From contig NZ_PGGM01000003.1 in assembly GCF_003010965.1 (NCBI RefSeq), positions 558,001 through 622,000 on the forward strand: a DNA stretch of 64,000 bases, in the 5' to 3' direction. The position numbers were made by a program, and so were the translations under genes. The notes below the pieces were generated by a model, which did not search any database, had not been told where the DNA came from, and saw nothing but the letters and a program-made list of their open reading frames with translations. Within the stretch, counting starts at the first letter, position 1. Each line of letters begins with the position of its first letter. Origin of the DNA: Phyllobacterium sophorae (lineage in GTDB: Bacteria > Pseudomonadota > Alphaproteobacteria > Rhizobiales > Rhizobiaceae). Positions 29,632 to 37,671 of this stretch are shown piece after piece.

Positions 29632-29822
29632 TCTAGAACGGCGGGCAAGCTGCAGCTTTTTCTCAGCCGAAGAGATAAGGCGCTCAAGTCACAAGGCTTG
29701 CTTCAAGTCGATCCGGTGGAGAAATACCAATTGCCTTCGTTCATTGGTGAAGTCGAGAAATCCAGGCCGGAAGGCCCGGCCGAACTAACGCACGACCGGG
29801 TAAAAGGCTACTTTGTAGCGTG
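29632..29822 (+). other. Coding-like stretch without a start
   Basis: An open frame from near 29600 to the TGA at 29820-29822 reads TAGKLQLFLSRRDKALKSQG ... YQLPSFIGEVEK ... HDRVKGYFVA, which looks like real protein, but it has no ATG or GTG start. It may be the 3' remnant of a deleted gene. The 3' end touches the convergent gene at 29808. Confidence 0.25.
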
Positions 29823-30107
29823 AATAATTATCGTTCCCAACGATACTTTAGGCGCGTCCGCGCCAATGTGTGCGGCATTTTGTGCAATCCACTCCTTGGC
29901 CATGCGGACGCTCTCTTCGATGCCGGCTTTGTCCTCGCAAACGGTCATCGACAGGCCACCATCGCTCTCACTACTGCGTGCCAGGGTGTAACTCACAAAG
30001 CCTGTTGTTGAACGCAAAAGCTCTTCAATCTCTGACTTTCTCTCTTCCAGCAGTGAAAACAGCTCTTTCGCGCCCTTACCTGAATAAGTTCTTACAACGA
30101 CATCCAT
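29808..30107 (-). CDS. Small conserved protein, dimeric alpha-beta barrel-like
   Basis: 99 residues beginning MDVVVRTYSGKGAKELFSLL and ending APKVSLGTIIIHATK. The alternating strands and helices resemble the antibiotic-biosynthesis monooxygenase fold. The start at 30107 has an AGAGGAG site nine bases upstream. The frame continues open to 30464, so a longer product is possible (next entry). Confidence 0.6.
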   Translation of the reverse strand: MDVVVRTYSGKGAKELFSLLEERKSEIEELLRSTTGFVSYTLARSSESDGGLSMTVCEDKAGIEESVRMAKEWIAQNAAHIGADAPKVSLGTIIIHATK

Positions 30108-30437
30108 GATGGATTCTCCTCTGCTCAGCCGGTCTTTGTGTGAACGTGCATTCTGGAGAGCATCGATCCGAACCAACGGTTCCGGTCTTGCTGACCGACT
30201 TCGCAGTATAGTCCTGCCATCGACCGAAGACGACGCAATAAAAGACATTAGTCTGACCCGGGAAGGATTGCTGCCGCCTCCCTTGCGCTCTTGTTGGAAA
30301 ACGCCTTTGCCCAAGCAATCCAGGCGCTGCTGAGGTTCACTTACGCCGCTGCACAGTTCCGGCGTAGTTGTTTGCGCGGACGCCATGATGGATGTTCCGG
30401 CCACAATCAGCGCAATCAGAGCCCACAGCAGGTTCAT
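30108..30437 (-). other. In-frame upstream ORF with signal peptide
   Basis: From the ATG at 30437 (GGGGA site upstream) the frame encodes a signal peptide (MNLLWALIALIVAGTSIMASA) and a CSGVSEPQQRLDCLGKG pair of cysteines, then runs without a stop into the gene at 29808-30107. Either an exported small protein gene lost its stop and fused to the next one, or the fusion is natural and gives about 209 residues. Confidence 0.35.
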
Positions 30438-30832
30438 AGGAATTCCCCACCCGGATTGATGCAATCGATCGGTGCGTGGGGGAGGAATGCAACTTGTATT
30501 TCTGCAGAAACCTATCCCCAGATTGCAGTACAGCGGCGATGGCTGCCGTTAATGCTGCCCGACCGGCCCACCGGCCATGCCTGCCAATGTCCATCATGAC
30601 GTGGTCCAAGCTTTCGCGGATAGTTATAGTTGCAGCTCGCAACCCCAATTGCTGCTGCCAGAAGGCTAACTACGATCGACGCGTACGGAATGAGATTTGT
30701 AATTTCTGCGCTCAATTCTATACCGTCCCCTATGACGTTGATTGCCTTGCTCGAAGCGGACTACAAGGTCCCATGGGAGGACCGTTGGGCTGTGTGCTTG
30801 ACGCCGTTGGCAGCAAACAAAGGGAGCCCGGG
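30438..30832. other. Gap upstream of the signal-peptide ORF
   Basis: About 395 bp. The minus-strand frame 30512-30715 would start at a TTG and has one hydrophobic helix (NLIPYASIVVSLLAAAIGVA). It could be a small membrane peptide, but the ribosome site is poorly placed and no family was recognised. Confidence 0.25.
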
Positions 30833-31762
30833 CTACCCTGGGAGCGCTTCCAGTCGGATCTCGGCCAAAGCCCTGAACTCTCCATCCGGATATTTTTTGA
30901 GATAGGCTTCGAACATTGCCCGGAGTTCCGTGTCCTTGATGGAGTTCCAGAACTCGAGTTCAATGGCGCGATCCTCGGATGAAGATTGTTCGGACGGGGA
31001 CGGATTGGCCAGGCGGGCCTGAGCCAAAGCTGCAAAGTCACCCTTCGGATACTGCGCCAGATAGGCTTGGTATTCCGACGGATCATCGCTGGCCTGTACC
31101 GACTGCCAGAATGCAAGTTCGACGGCATCGGCGCTGGCCGCGACGGGCGGACCTTGGTCAATTGCCAGGTGAACGCCCTCTTTCGACGCCGAGGACCCTC
31201 CTTGCGGCAATTCAGCGGTTCCATCCGGCTCGAAACAGACGCGAAATACACGCACCGGACGAACAATGTTTTTGACGTGATGCTCACCGAGGTCCTCGAA
31301 CTCATAATCCATACGGTCACGCAGGTGATCCCGCACACCCCGCGTTACACAGATGCCACCCGGCTCAGCAATCGACTCGAGGCGCGCGGCAACATTGACG
31401 CCGTCGCCGAAGATGCTTCCATCCTTGACCATGACATCGCCGACGTTGATCCCGATCCGCAATAACATTCTGCTCTCGTCTGGTAGGTCTGCATTTGCCT
31501 TGGCCAGCGCCTGTTGAATGGATACGGCGCAATGAACAGCGTCGACGACGCTTGCGAACTCCGCCAATACGCTGTCGCCGGCAGTGCCGGAGATTTCCCC
31601 GCGACCGGCCGAGATGAGCGCGTCGATGATACTGCGATGGGCGGACAACGTCGCAAGGGTTTGCTCCTCATCCTCGTGCATGAGGCGCGAGTAGCCTTCG
31701 ACATCGGCAGCCATAATGGCCACCAGCTTGCGCTCAAGAGGAGGGGCTTCGACCGTGGGCAT
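30833..31762 (-). CDS. Class III adenylate/guanylate cyclase, soluble
   Basis: 309 residues. The catalytic domain is at the N-terminus (about 8-180), with LVAIMAADVEGYSRLM carrying the first metal aspartate and GDGVNVAARLE the second conserved block. The rhizobial form usually carries a long TPR tail, but here the C-terminal part has only short SEYQAYLAQYPKGDFAALAQ and KYPDGEFRALAE repeats of about 35 residues each. Probably makes cAMP. One of three intact class III cyclases in this window. Confidence 0.9.
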   Translation of the reverse strand: MPTVEAPPLERKLVAIMAADVEGYSRLMHEDEEQTLATLSAHRSIIDALISAGRGEISGTAGDSVLAEFASVVDAVHCAVSIQQALAKANADLPDESRMLLRIGINVGDVMVKDGSIFGDGVNVAARLESIAEPGGICVTRGVRDHLRDRMDYEFEDLGEHHVKNIVRPVRVFRVCFEPDGTAELPQGGSSASKEGVHLAIDQGPPVAASADAVELAFWQSVQASDDPSEYQAYLAQYPKGDFAALAQARLANPSPSEQSSSEDRAIELEFWNSIKDTELRAMFEAYLKKYPDGEFRALAEIRLEALPG

Positions 31763-32051
31763 ATTTTATGCGCTCCTTGGCTTACTCATTCATGTTATTG
31801 GCCAGCCCGAAATGGCGGCTTTCAATCGTGAACACGCCGGCACGCAAGTCTATTCATGATGCCGGCCGATGTGATTAACGCTCCAAGGGAATATTGGTTT
31901 GCCATCGCAATTTGGGCTGGTGCGGCGTTGGGCGGTTTCGGCGCAAGTGGCATGGAACCAAGAGGAACCCGGTTCGGTGGAACATTAGTCAAGACCACCC
32001 GTTGAGATCCATTCGCTGCATTCCGTTGCGGAACTCCCTGAGGACACGAAC

Positions 32052-32546
32052 ATGGCTGAGAAGACTTTAGAAACGCTGTTTCATGAAACGCTCAAAGACA
32101 TTTATTACGCCGAGCGGAAAATCCTGAAGGCACTACCGAAAATGATGAAAGCTGCGACTTCGCCCGATTTGAAAGCCGCATTCGAAAAACACCGCAACGA
32201 GACCGAGGGCCACGTCGAACGTTTGCAGCAGGTTTTCGAGATATCTGGCAAGCGCGCCCAGGGCAAAACTTGCGACGCTATCGAGGGCATCATATCCGAG
32301 GGCGAGGAAATCATGGATGACTTCAAAGGTCAGCCTGCACTCGATGCCGGCCTCGCCTCTGCGGCGCAGGCCGTCGAACACTACGAAATAGCCCGCTATG
32401 GAACCTTGGCGAGATGGGCCGGTGAACTTGGCATGGCAGACGCCCAGAAGTTACTGATCACAACTATGCGCGAGGAAGAGGCCACAGACAAAGCGCTAAC
32501 CACACTTGCAGAAAACAAACTCAACCCCACAGCAAAAGCGGCATAA
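32052..32546 (+). CDS. YciE/DUF892 ferritin-like protein
   Basis: 164 residues of four-helix bundle: TLETLFHETLKDIYYAERKI ... AFEKHRNETEGHVERL ... AQAVEHYEIARYGTLARWA ... EEEATDKALTTLA. The Glu/His metal-ligand pattern of DUF892 is intact. These proteins are induced by stress in many bacteria and may hold a di-iron site; the exact role is not known. Confidence 0.93.
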   Translation: MAEKTLETLFHETLKDIYYAERKILKALPKMMKAATSPDLKAAFEKHRNETEGHVERLQQVFEISGKRAQGKTCDAIEGIISEGEEIMDDFKGQPALDAGLASAAQAVEHYEIARYGTLARWAGELGMADAQKLLITTMREEEATDKALTTLAENKLNPTAKAA

Positions 32547-32654
32547 TCGAACAGTTCGGAAAGCTCCGACCCGCTTTCCGGACTTCGATCAATCAAGACA
32601 GACCTCCGCCTCCCTTGAATCACTCGCGAAGATTGCGAGTAGAAAGTAGTTTCC

Positions 32655-32894
32655 ATGGATCCCGTTCAATTAATTGTAGTGGTCGTTTTCGATCAAGGCG
32701 ATGCAGGCGAACTGTTTCCAGTCGGCGAACCCCTGCAGTTTGAAACTGCAGAGCGAGCGGTTCGTGCCGCTAAGGACCTGGCATCCATGCATGCTGGGGT
32801 AATTGCTTGGAGCCGCGAGGCCAGACCGGACGTGGGCGAGTATGGTCAACCAACTGTGCTCTACACCGCTGGCGAAGTTTTGCAGATGGAATAG
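32655..32894 (+). CDS. Small protein of unknown function
   Basis: 79 residues, MDPVQLIVVVVFDQGDAGEL to GEYGQPTVLYTAGEVLQME, an alpha-beta fold by eye. Its stop codon (TAG, 32892-32894) is followed immediately by the left end of the IS6 element, so the insertion is directly at the 3' end and may have removed downstream sequence. Starts 108 bp after the DUF892 gene. Confidence 0.7.
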   Translation: MDPVQLIVVVVFDQGDAGELFPVGEPLQFETAERAVRAAKDLASMHAGVIAWSREARPDVGEYGQPTVLYTAGEVLQME

Positions 32895-33722
32895 GGTTCC
32901 GTTGCAAACTTTCCATCAATGATATCCGTGCGATTGAAACGCTTCAGCGTCGAACCGGGAAATCGCGATGTTCAAGGGCCGCCATTTTGATCGATCTGTA
33001 ATCCTGCTTTGTGTGCGATGGTATCTGGCCTACAATCTTAGCCTTCGAAACCTGAAAGAGATGATGGCTGAACGCGGCATCGAGCTCGATCATTCGACGA
33101 TCCATCGCTGGGCCATTTATTTCAGCCCTCGACTACTTGAGCGCTTCAATCGCAGAAAGCGCACCGTTACCCGTAAATGGAATTTCGACGAGACCTACAT
33201 ACGGGTAAAGGGAGAATGGATGTACCTCTACCGGGCCATTGACGGCAACGGGGATACCGTCGAGTTCTACTTCAGCAAAGATCGTGATCTGAAGGCGGCG
33301 AAACGCTTTATTTGCAAGGCTTTGGCGCGACATAGACGACCGGATTGTATCACGATTGACGGCAGTCAGACCAATCGGTTGGCGATCGTTCAATGTGATA
33401 CGGAGAGCCAATTAAAGGGCCAGGGAATAGAGCGCGGCAGACGCATTGCCATCCGCTCGAGCAAATACCGGAACAACGGCATTGAGCAGGATCACCGTCG
33501 TGTCAAAAGACGCATCCGGTCCATGCTGGGTTTCAAGTCAGAAGCTTCAGCCAGCATCACCCTGGCAGGGATTGAACTGGTTCATATGATGCGCAAGCAG
33601 CAAGGCCTGTTTGCCTACAGCCGCGTACTTACTCTCAAAGAGCAGTTCGAGGCAGTCGCAGCCTGAAATGTATCCTGATGTAGGGTGTTCCCTAGCCAAT
33701 TTCAGAATTTGCAACACAGTCC
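32895..33722 (+). mobile_element. IS6-family insertion sequence (828 bp)
   Basis: Bounded by imperfect inverted repeats: GGTTCCGTTGCAAA at 32895-32908, and at 33708-33722 TTTGCAACACAGTCC, whose complement ends in the same TTGCAAA. This is the IS6/IS26 end signature. It contains one transposase gene. The 8 bases flanking each end (TGGAATAG and GAAAAAGA) do not match, so no target duplication remains. Confidence 0.8.
32968..33666 (+). CDS. IS6-family transposase
   Basis: 232-residue DDE transposase. The N-terminal helix-turn-helix includes LRNLKEMMAERGIELDHSTIHRWA. DDE residues lie in WNFDETYIRVKGEWMYLYRA, PDCITIDGSQTN and NNGIEQDHRRVKRRIR. Full length with no break, so probably active. Family knowledge: IS6 elements move by replicative cointegration and often form the ends of compound structures. 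Confidence 0.93.
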   Translation: MFKGRHFDRSVILLCVRWYLAYNLSLRNLKEMMAERGIELDHSTIHRWAIYFSPRLLERFNRRKRTVTRKWNFDETYIRVKGEWMYLYRAIDGNGDTVEFYFSKDRDLKAAKRFICKALARHRRPDCITIDGSQTNRLAIVQCDTESQLKGQGIERGRRIAIRSSKYRNNGIEQDHRRVKRRIRSMLGFKSEASASITLAGIELVHMMRKQQGLFAYSRVLTLKEQFEAVAA

Positions 33723-33969
33723 GAAAAAGAGCGTCAAGTCGGCAAATACTCCTTCGACTTGTATGTCATCTGCTTCACATACGCCGGGGCGTCCGAGATT
33801 TTCCGAATGTTGGCCCAGGTCTGCTTGTGGCGTCTTTCACCAGATCGGTACGCTTCTTGTAAGGGCCGTCCCGCGAACTCGGCCTGAAACGAGCGCATCG
33901 ACCATGTTTACTCTGCGGATACGGTACGTGATTGTGCGATGATCGTCCCATTCAGTTCAAAATCGTCGA

Positions 33970-34176
33970 TCAGGCATCCGGGATGATTGTGTTGAGGCAC
34001 GGATTGCAAGCGCGTTGAAGCAATCCTGTCGGAATGCAGCCGCGATTCAACCGAAATTTGGCCTGCTCCATCATGGCCCTGGCCTCGGAAATGTCGATCC
34101 CATCCCGCACCATCACCAAACGAATTATTGGCTCCCTCAAAAGCTCGTCCAGGGTCGGCTCTTCGTTGGTCATCAT
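33970..34176 (-). CDS. Small protein of unknown function
   Basis: 68 residues from the ATG at 34176, which has an AAAGGAGG site at ideal spacing. It reads TLDELLREPIIRLVMVRDGI, then ARAMMEQAKFRLNRG, and is a short helical protein with two C-terminal cysteines. Seen as an unnamed family in rhizobia. The longer frame to 34314 has no support. Confidence 0.6.
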   Translation of the reverse strand: MMTNEEPTLDELLREPIIRLVMVRDGIDISEARAMMEQAKFRLNRGCIPTGLLQRACNPCLNTIIPDA

Positions 34177-34579
34177 ATCAGGCCTCCTTTCTGAATCTTG
34201 ACGATATCTTAGCGGTACCCGATGACGGTGGTGAGTCAGCAATGTGACAAGAACGTGCATCGACGCTACTACATTGCTGGCGGCAACGCAGATGTCATGG
34301 ACTAGAGAGCGCACTCATTGACTGAGGAACGGGGGGCATTTTTAAAATGCATGTGTCCAGATCATCCGGAAAAGAGATCGATCATCTGCCTGGCGACCGC
34401 GTTCTCCCGCCGTGGAACCTTTTTTGCTGAGATGCATTTTCAAACTGCCGGGATGCGTGAGCGAGTTCACAACCATCTCGACAGGGCCCAGCATCATCTA
34501 CGTCTCCGTAAGTGATCTGGGCCCACTGCTATGGGCTGCTTTAGGCCCGCTCTTCGAAACTCGTGGATGGGAGTCGCTC
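34177..34579. other. Gap before the secreted protein gene
   Basis: About 400 bp. Open frames from 34318 and 34412 carry no recognised sequence. The 34412 frame merely extends the next gene upstream from a GTG and lacks a signal peptide at that end. Confidence 0.3.
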
Positions 34580-35224
34580 ATGATTGCGCGCTTGCTCTTT
34601 GTGGCCGTTCTCGCGCTGACGGCAGTGGCGTTTCCGACGCGTGGGGAGACCAAGTCGCGTTCCGCATCCGGGGACAACGTACCTGTTGCGACAACCTCCG
34701 CAACGACACCACGAAATGGAGCCGCGGCGGCAAGGCAACCACAACAAAAGGCAGGACGGTATTTCATAGAGTTCCGCTCCCGCTATGCGCTTACCTACGG
34801 CCATACCTACGTGATTTTTGGGCGTCTGGACAAGTCGGGCAAGATGATCGATCGCGACGTGGCTGGCCTCCACCCGGCCTCGAATAGCGCCGTCCCCTAC
34901 GTTCTTGGACATTACATCCCGGTGCCGGCCGAGACCGGAGCGAGCGACGGCGACCTTGACGACCGGTACAGGTCGGCGAGCTGGCGCGTCATGCTCAGCG
35001 AAGCCGAATACAGGCAAGTCGTCGCGTACATACGCAAGCTCCAGGCACGTACTCATTTCTGGCAAGCAACCGTCAACAATTGCAATGCCTTCGTGGGGAA
35101 CATCGCGCGCTCCATGGGGTACAAAACGCCGGGCATCTGGCTGCGCCCGCGAAACTATGTAATCAAGCTTCGAGGCATGAACGGTGGGCCGAATGCGATC
35201 GGGTACACCGGGCCTCCAGGCTAA
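34580..35224 (+). CDS. Secreted protein, possible papain/NlpC-like fold
   Basis: 214 residues from the ATG at 34580 (GGGAG site upstream), with a signal peptide MIARLLFVAVLALTAVAF. A low-complexity Ala/Gln/Thr linker precedes YALTYGHTYVIFGRLDKSGK and FWQATVNNCNAFVGNIARSM. A His early and an Asn-Cys late in the domain resemble the papain/LRAT-type order, but the catalytic assignment is a guess. Confidence 0.6.
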   Translation: MIARLLFVAVLALTAVAFPTRGETKSRSASGDNVPVATTSATTPRNGAAAARQPQQKAGRYFIEFRSRYALTYGHTYVIFGRLDKSGKMIDRDVAGLHPASNSAVPYVLGHYIPVPAETGASDGDLDDRYRSASWRVMLSEAEYRQVVAYIRKLQARTHFWQATVNNCNAFVGNIARSMGYKTPGIWLRPRNYVIKLRGMNGGPNAIGYTGPPG

Positions 35225-35360
35225 ATTTTGGCGAAGGGCGTGTCTGAGCGTCTGTTCGCCGGAGCGGACCGCCAGATCGGACTTGTGGCGCGAAACGCCT
35301 GCCTGCGATGTTTGGGTTCAAAATCCAGTTCGACAAGGATATGGTGAATTCGATCTTTCC

Positions 35361-35397
35361 AAAAAATAACCCCAGCGGCTGTGCACAGCCGCTGGGG
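35361..35397 (-). terminator. Intrinsic terminator of the copper cluster
   Basis: Perfect 12-bp stem CCCCAGCGGCTG / CAGCCGCTGGGG with a TGCA loop (35370-35397), followed on the minus strand by TTATTTTTT. It lies 71 bp after the CusF-like stop and is the end of the leftward operon. It may also act on plus-strand transcripts. Confidence 0.85.
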
Positions 35398-35467
35398 TCT
35401 TGCAATTGAAGGTGACTGGCGTCAGCATTTCCTCGGAGCCGCTGATGCCAATCGGTTGCCCCGGGGC

Positions 35468-35752
35468 TCACTTAATCTCGGTTACCGTGAGCTTGCCGTT
35501 GACCTTCTCGGCAACAAACTCGATCGATGAGCCCTGTTTTGCCTTGGCAAGTAGAGTATCGTCGCTGACAACGAACACCATGGTCATTGCTGGCATATCC
35601 AAACCTTTGAGCTCCTCATGCTTGATGGTGATTTTCTTTTGCTTGAGATCGATCTTCTTCACCTCGCCTTTGGTGAATTCGGCTGCCATTGAGACAGTCG
35701 AAATTGCAGCTGCGGCAAGTGCGATCAATACGGTCTTGATGATGGATTTCAT
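35468..35752 (-). CDS. CusF-like periplasmic copper/silver-binding protein
   Basis: 94 residues from the ATG at 35752 (GAGG site upstream). Signal peptide about 1-22 (MKSIIKTVLIALAAAAISTV). The core ITIKHEELKGLDMPAMTMVF contains the His and paired Met that bind Cu(I) in CusF. Last gene of the copper cluster. Periplasmic metallochaperone. Confidence 0.9.
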   Translation of the reverse strand: MKSIIKTVLIALAAAAISTVSMAAEFTKGEVKKIDLKQKKITIKHEELKGLDMPAMTMVFVVSDDTLLAKAKQGSSIEFVAEKVNGKLTVTEIK

Positions 35753-35777
35753 ATCGGTTTCCTCTATCGACGGATGA

Positions 35778-36260
35778 TTATGGAGCGACGGTGATGTCAC
35801 CCTTCATGCCGGCCTCGTAGTGTCCGGGAATCAGGCAAGCGAAGCCGAATTCTCCGGCATTGGCGAAAGTCCAGATGATTTCGCCGCTGCCCCCGGCGGC
35901 AAGGCGGATGGAGTTGGGGTCGGCATGTTCCATTTCCGGGAATTTCTGCATGAGAGCCTTATGTTCCTGAATGCCTCCGTAGCGGTCCATGACGAACTCA
36001 TGGTCGGTTTCGCCCGTATTTTTGAATTTGAGGCGGATGGTTTCTCCCTTTTTGACCTTCAATACCGCCGGCTCGAACACCATCGAGCCGTCGTCCTTCT
36101 CCTTCATCGAAATGGTGACGGTACGTTTTACCGCTGCCCTGGTGCCGGGCTTGCCGATTTCCATGACATCATGGCCTCCGGCGTGATTGCCGGCAGCGAA
36201 TGCGGGAGTGACGGCTATTGTCGTCATAAAGGCGAATACCAATTTCAATTCAGTTTTCAT
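35778..36260 (-). CDS. Plastocyanin/azurin-type cupredoxin
   Basis: 160 residues from the ATG at 36260 (GGAG site). Signal peptide about 1-22, ending PAFA. The single-copper ligands are visible: His in TDHEFVMDRY, then Cys, His and Met in FACLIPGHYEAGMKG. Periplasmic electron-transfer or copper-storage protein. It lies between the multicopper oxidase and the CusF-like gene, as in several copper-resistance operons. Confidence 0.9.
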   Translation of the reverse strand: MKTELKLVFAFMTTIAVTPAFAAGNHAGGHDVMEIGKPGTRAAVKRTVTISMKEKDDGSMVFEPAVLKVKKGETIRLKFKNTGETDHEFVMDRYGGIQEHKALMQKFPEMEHADPNSIRLAAGGSGEIIWTFANAGEFGFACLIPGHYEAGMKGDITVAP

Positions 36261-36295
36261 GCTTCGGTCTCCATTTGATTGTTGATGCAGTTTCC

Positions 36296-37657
36296 TCACC
36301 CCTTGTGCCCTTGGGTGTGCTTGGTTGTGTCAGGCGTTTGGGTTTCAGGCCCCAGGGCCTTTTCGGGCGTTGGCAGGTCACCAGTCCATTCGTAGGCAAC
36401 GGTGCCCTCCGGATGCTGGTACCATCCGGGATCCGCGTAATCCTTCGCGGAGATGCCTTCGCGAACCTTGACGACCGAGAACATGCCGCCCATCTCGATC
36501 GGACCGAATTGTCCGGTTCCGGTCATCATTGGTATCGTGTTGTCGGGCAAGGGCATTTCCATTTCGCCCATATCCGCCATGCCGCGATTGCCCATGGGCA
36601 TGTATTCCGGCTGTACCTTGCGGATTTTTTCCGCGAGTTTCGACTTGTCGACACCGATAAAGGTCGGCACGTCATGTCCCATGGCGTTCATCGTGTGGTG
36701 CGACTTGTGGCAATGAACCGCCCAGTCGCCGGCATGAACGGCATCAAACTCATAGGCCCGCATGGCACCGACAGGAATATCGATCGATACTTCCGGCCAG
36801 CGGGCTTCGGGACGAACCCAGCCGCCATCCGTACAGGTCACTTCAAAGTCGTAGCCGTGCATGTGAATCGGATGGTTGGTCATCGTCAGATTGCCGACCC
36901 TCACGCGCACCCGATCGTTTTTTGCAACAACCAAGGGGTCGATGGCTGGAAAAATCCGGCTGTTCCAGCTCCAGATATTGAAGTCGGTCATTTCCATGAC
37001 GCGCGGAACATAGGAGCCGGGGTCAATGTCATAGGCGTTGAGCAGGAAAACAAAATCCCTGTCGACGCGCATGAACTTGGGGTCTTTCGGATGGATGACG
37101 AAAAAGCCCATCATCCCCATCGCCATCTGCACCATCTCGTCGGCGTGCGGGTGGTACATGAAGGTGCCGCTCTTCACGAGATCGAACTCGTAGACGAAGG
37201 TCTTGCCTGAGGGGATGCCGGGCTGCGTCAGTCCGACAACACCGTCCATGCCGGATGGCAGGATCATGCCGTGCCAGTGGACACTCGTATGTTCGGGCAG
37301 TTTGTTGGTGACAAAGATGCGGACGCGGTCTCCTTCCACCGCTTCGATCGTCGGACCCGGCGACTGCCCGTTGTAGCCCCACAGATAACCGGTCATGCCG
37401 GGTGCAAACTCCCGCTCCACGGATTCCGCCACCAGATGAAACTCCTTCACGCCATTGTTCATACGGTGCGGCAGTGTCCAGCCGTTGAGCGTGGCGACGG
37501 GTTGGTAATCCGGACCTGAAGTCGGAAACAGCGGTGGCTGCGTTTCCGGCGCTTGCATGGTCGGCGCGTCGGGCAGGCCCATGGCCGATGTTTTGGTCCA
37601 GGCGGAGGCACCTGCAAGAACGGCACCCGCGCCCAAAAGTTGGCGTCTTGATAACAT
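36296..37657 (-). CDS. Tat-exported multicopper oxidase
   Basis: 453 residues from the ATG at 37657, eight bases after AAGGAG; the ATG at 37675, which overlaps the TolC stop, is an alternative. The Tat signal is SRRQLLGAGAVLAGASAW. All four copper motifs can be read: VHWHGMILPSGMDG, FMYHPHADEM, HPIHMHGYDFEV and VHCHKSHHTMNAMGHD. It presumably oxidises Cu(I) to less toxic Cu(II) in the periplasm. A Met-rich stretch near 375-410 (MGNRGMADMGEMEMPLPDN) resembles copper-oxidase inserts. Confidence 0.93.
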   Translation of the reverse strand: MLSRRQLLGAGAVLAGASAWTKTSAMGLPDAPTMQAPETQPPLFPTSGPDYQPVATLNGWTLPHRMNNGVKEFHLVAESVEREFAPGMTGYLWGYNGQSPGPTIEAVEGDRVRIFVTNKLPEHTSVHWHGMILPSGMDGVVGLTQPGIPSGKTFVYEFDLVKSGTFMYHPHADEMVQMAMGMMGFFVIHPKDPKFMRVDRDFVFLLNAYDIDPGSYVPRVMEMTDFNIWSWNSRIFPAIDPLVVAKNDRVRVRVGNLTMTNHPIHMHGYDFEVTCTDGGWVRPEARWPEVSIDIPVGAMRAYEFDAVHAGDWAVHCHKSHHTMNAMGHDVPTFIGVDKSKLAEKIRKVQPEYMPMGNRGMADMGEMEMPLPDNTIPMMTGTGQFGPIEMGGMFSVVKVREGISAKDYADPGWYQHPEGTVAYEWTGDLPTPEKALGPETQTPDTTKHTQGHKG

Positions 37658-37671
37658 TGTCGGCTCCTTGT

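Noticed and set aside
35778-36299. Longer start for the cupredoxin at 36299
   Set aside because: The upstream start puts a hydrophilic 13-residue leader before the signal peptide, while 36260 has a GGAG site and a clean signal.
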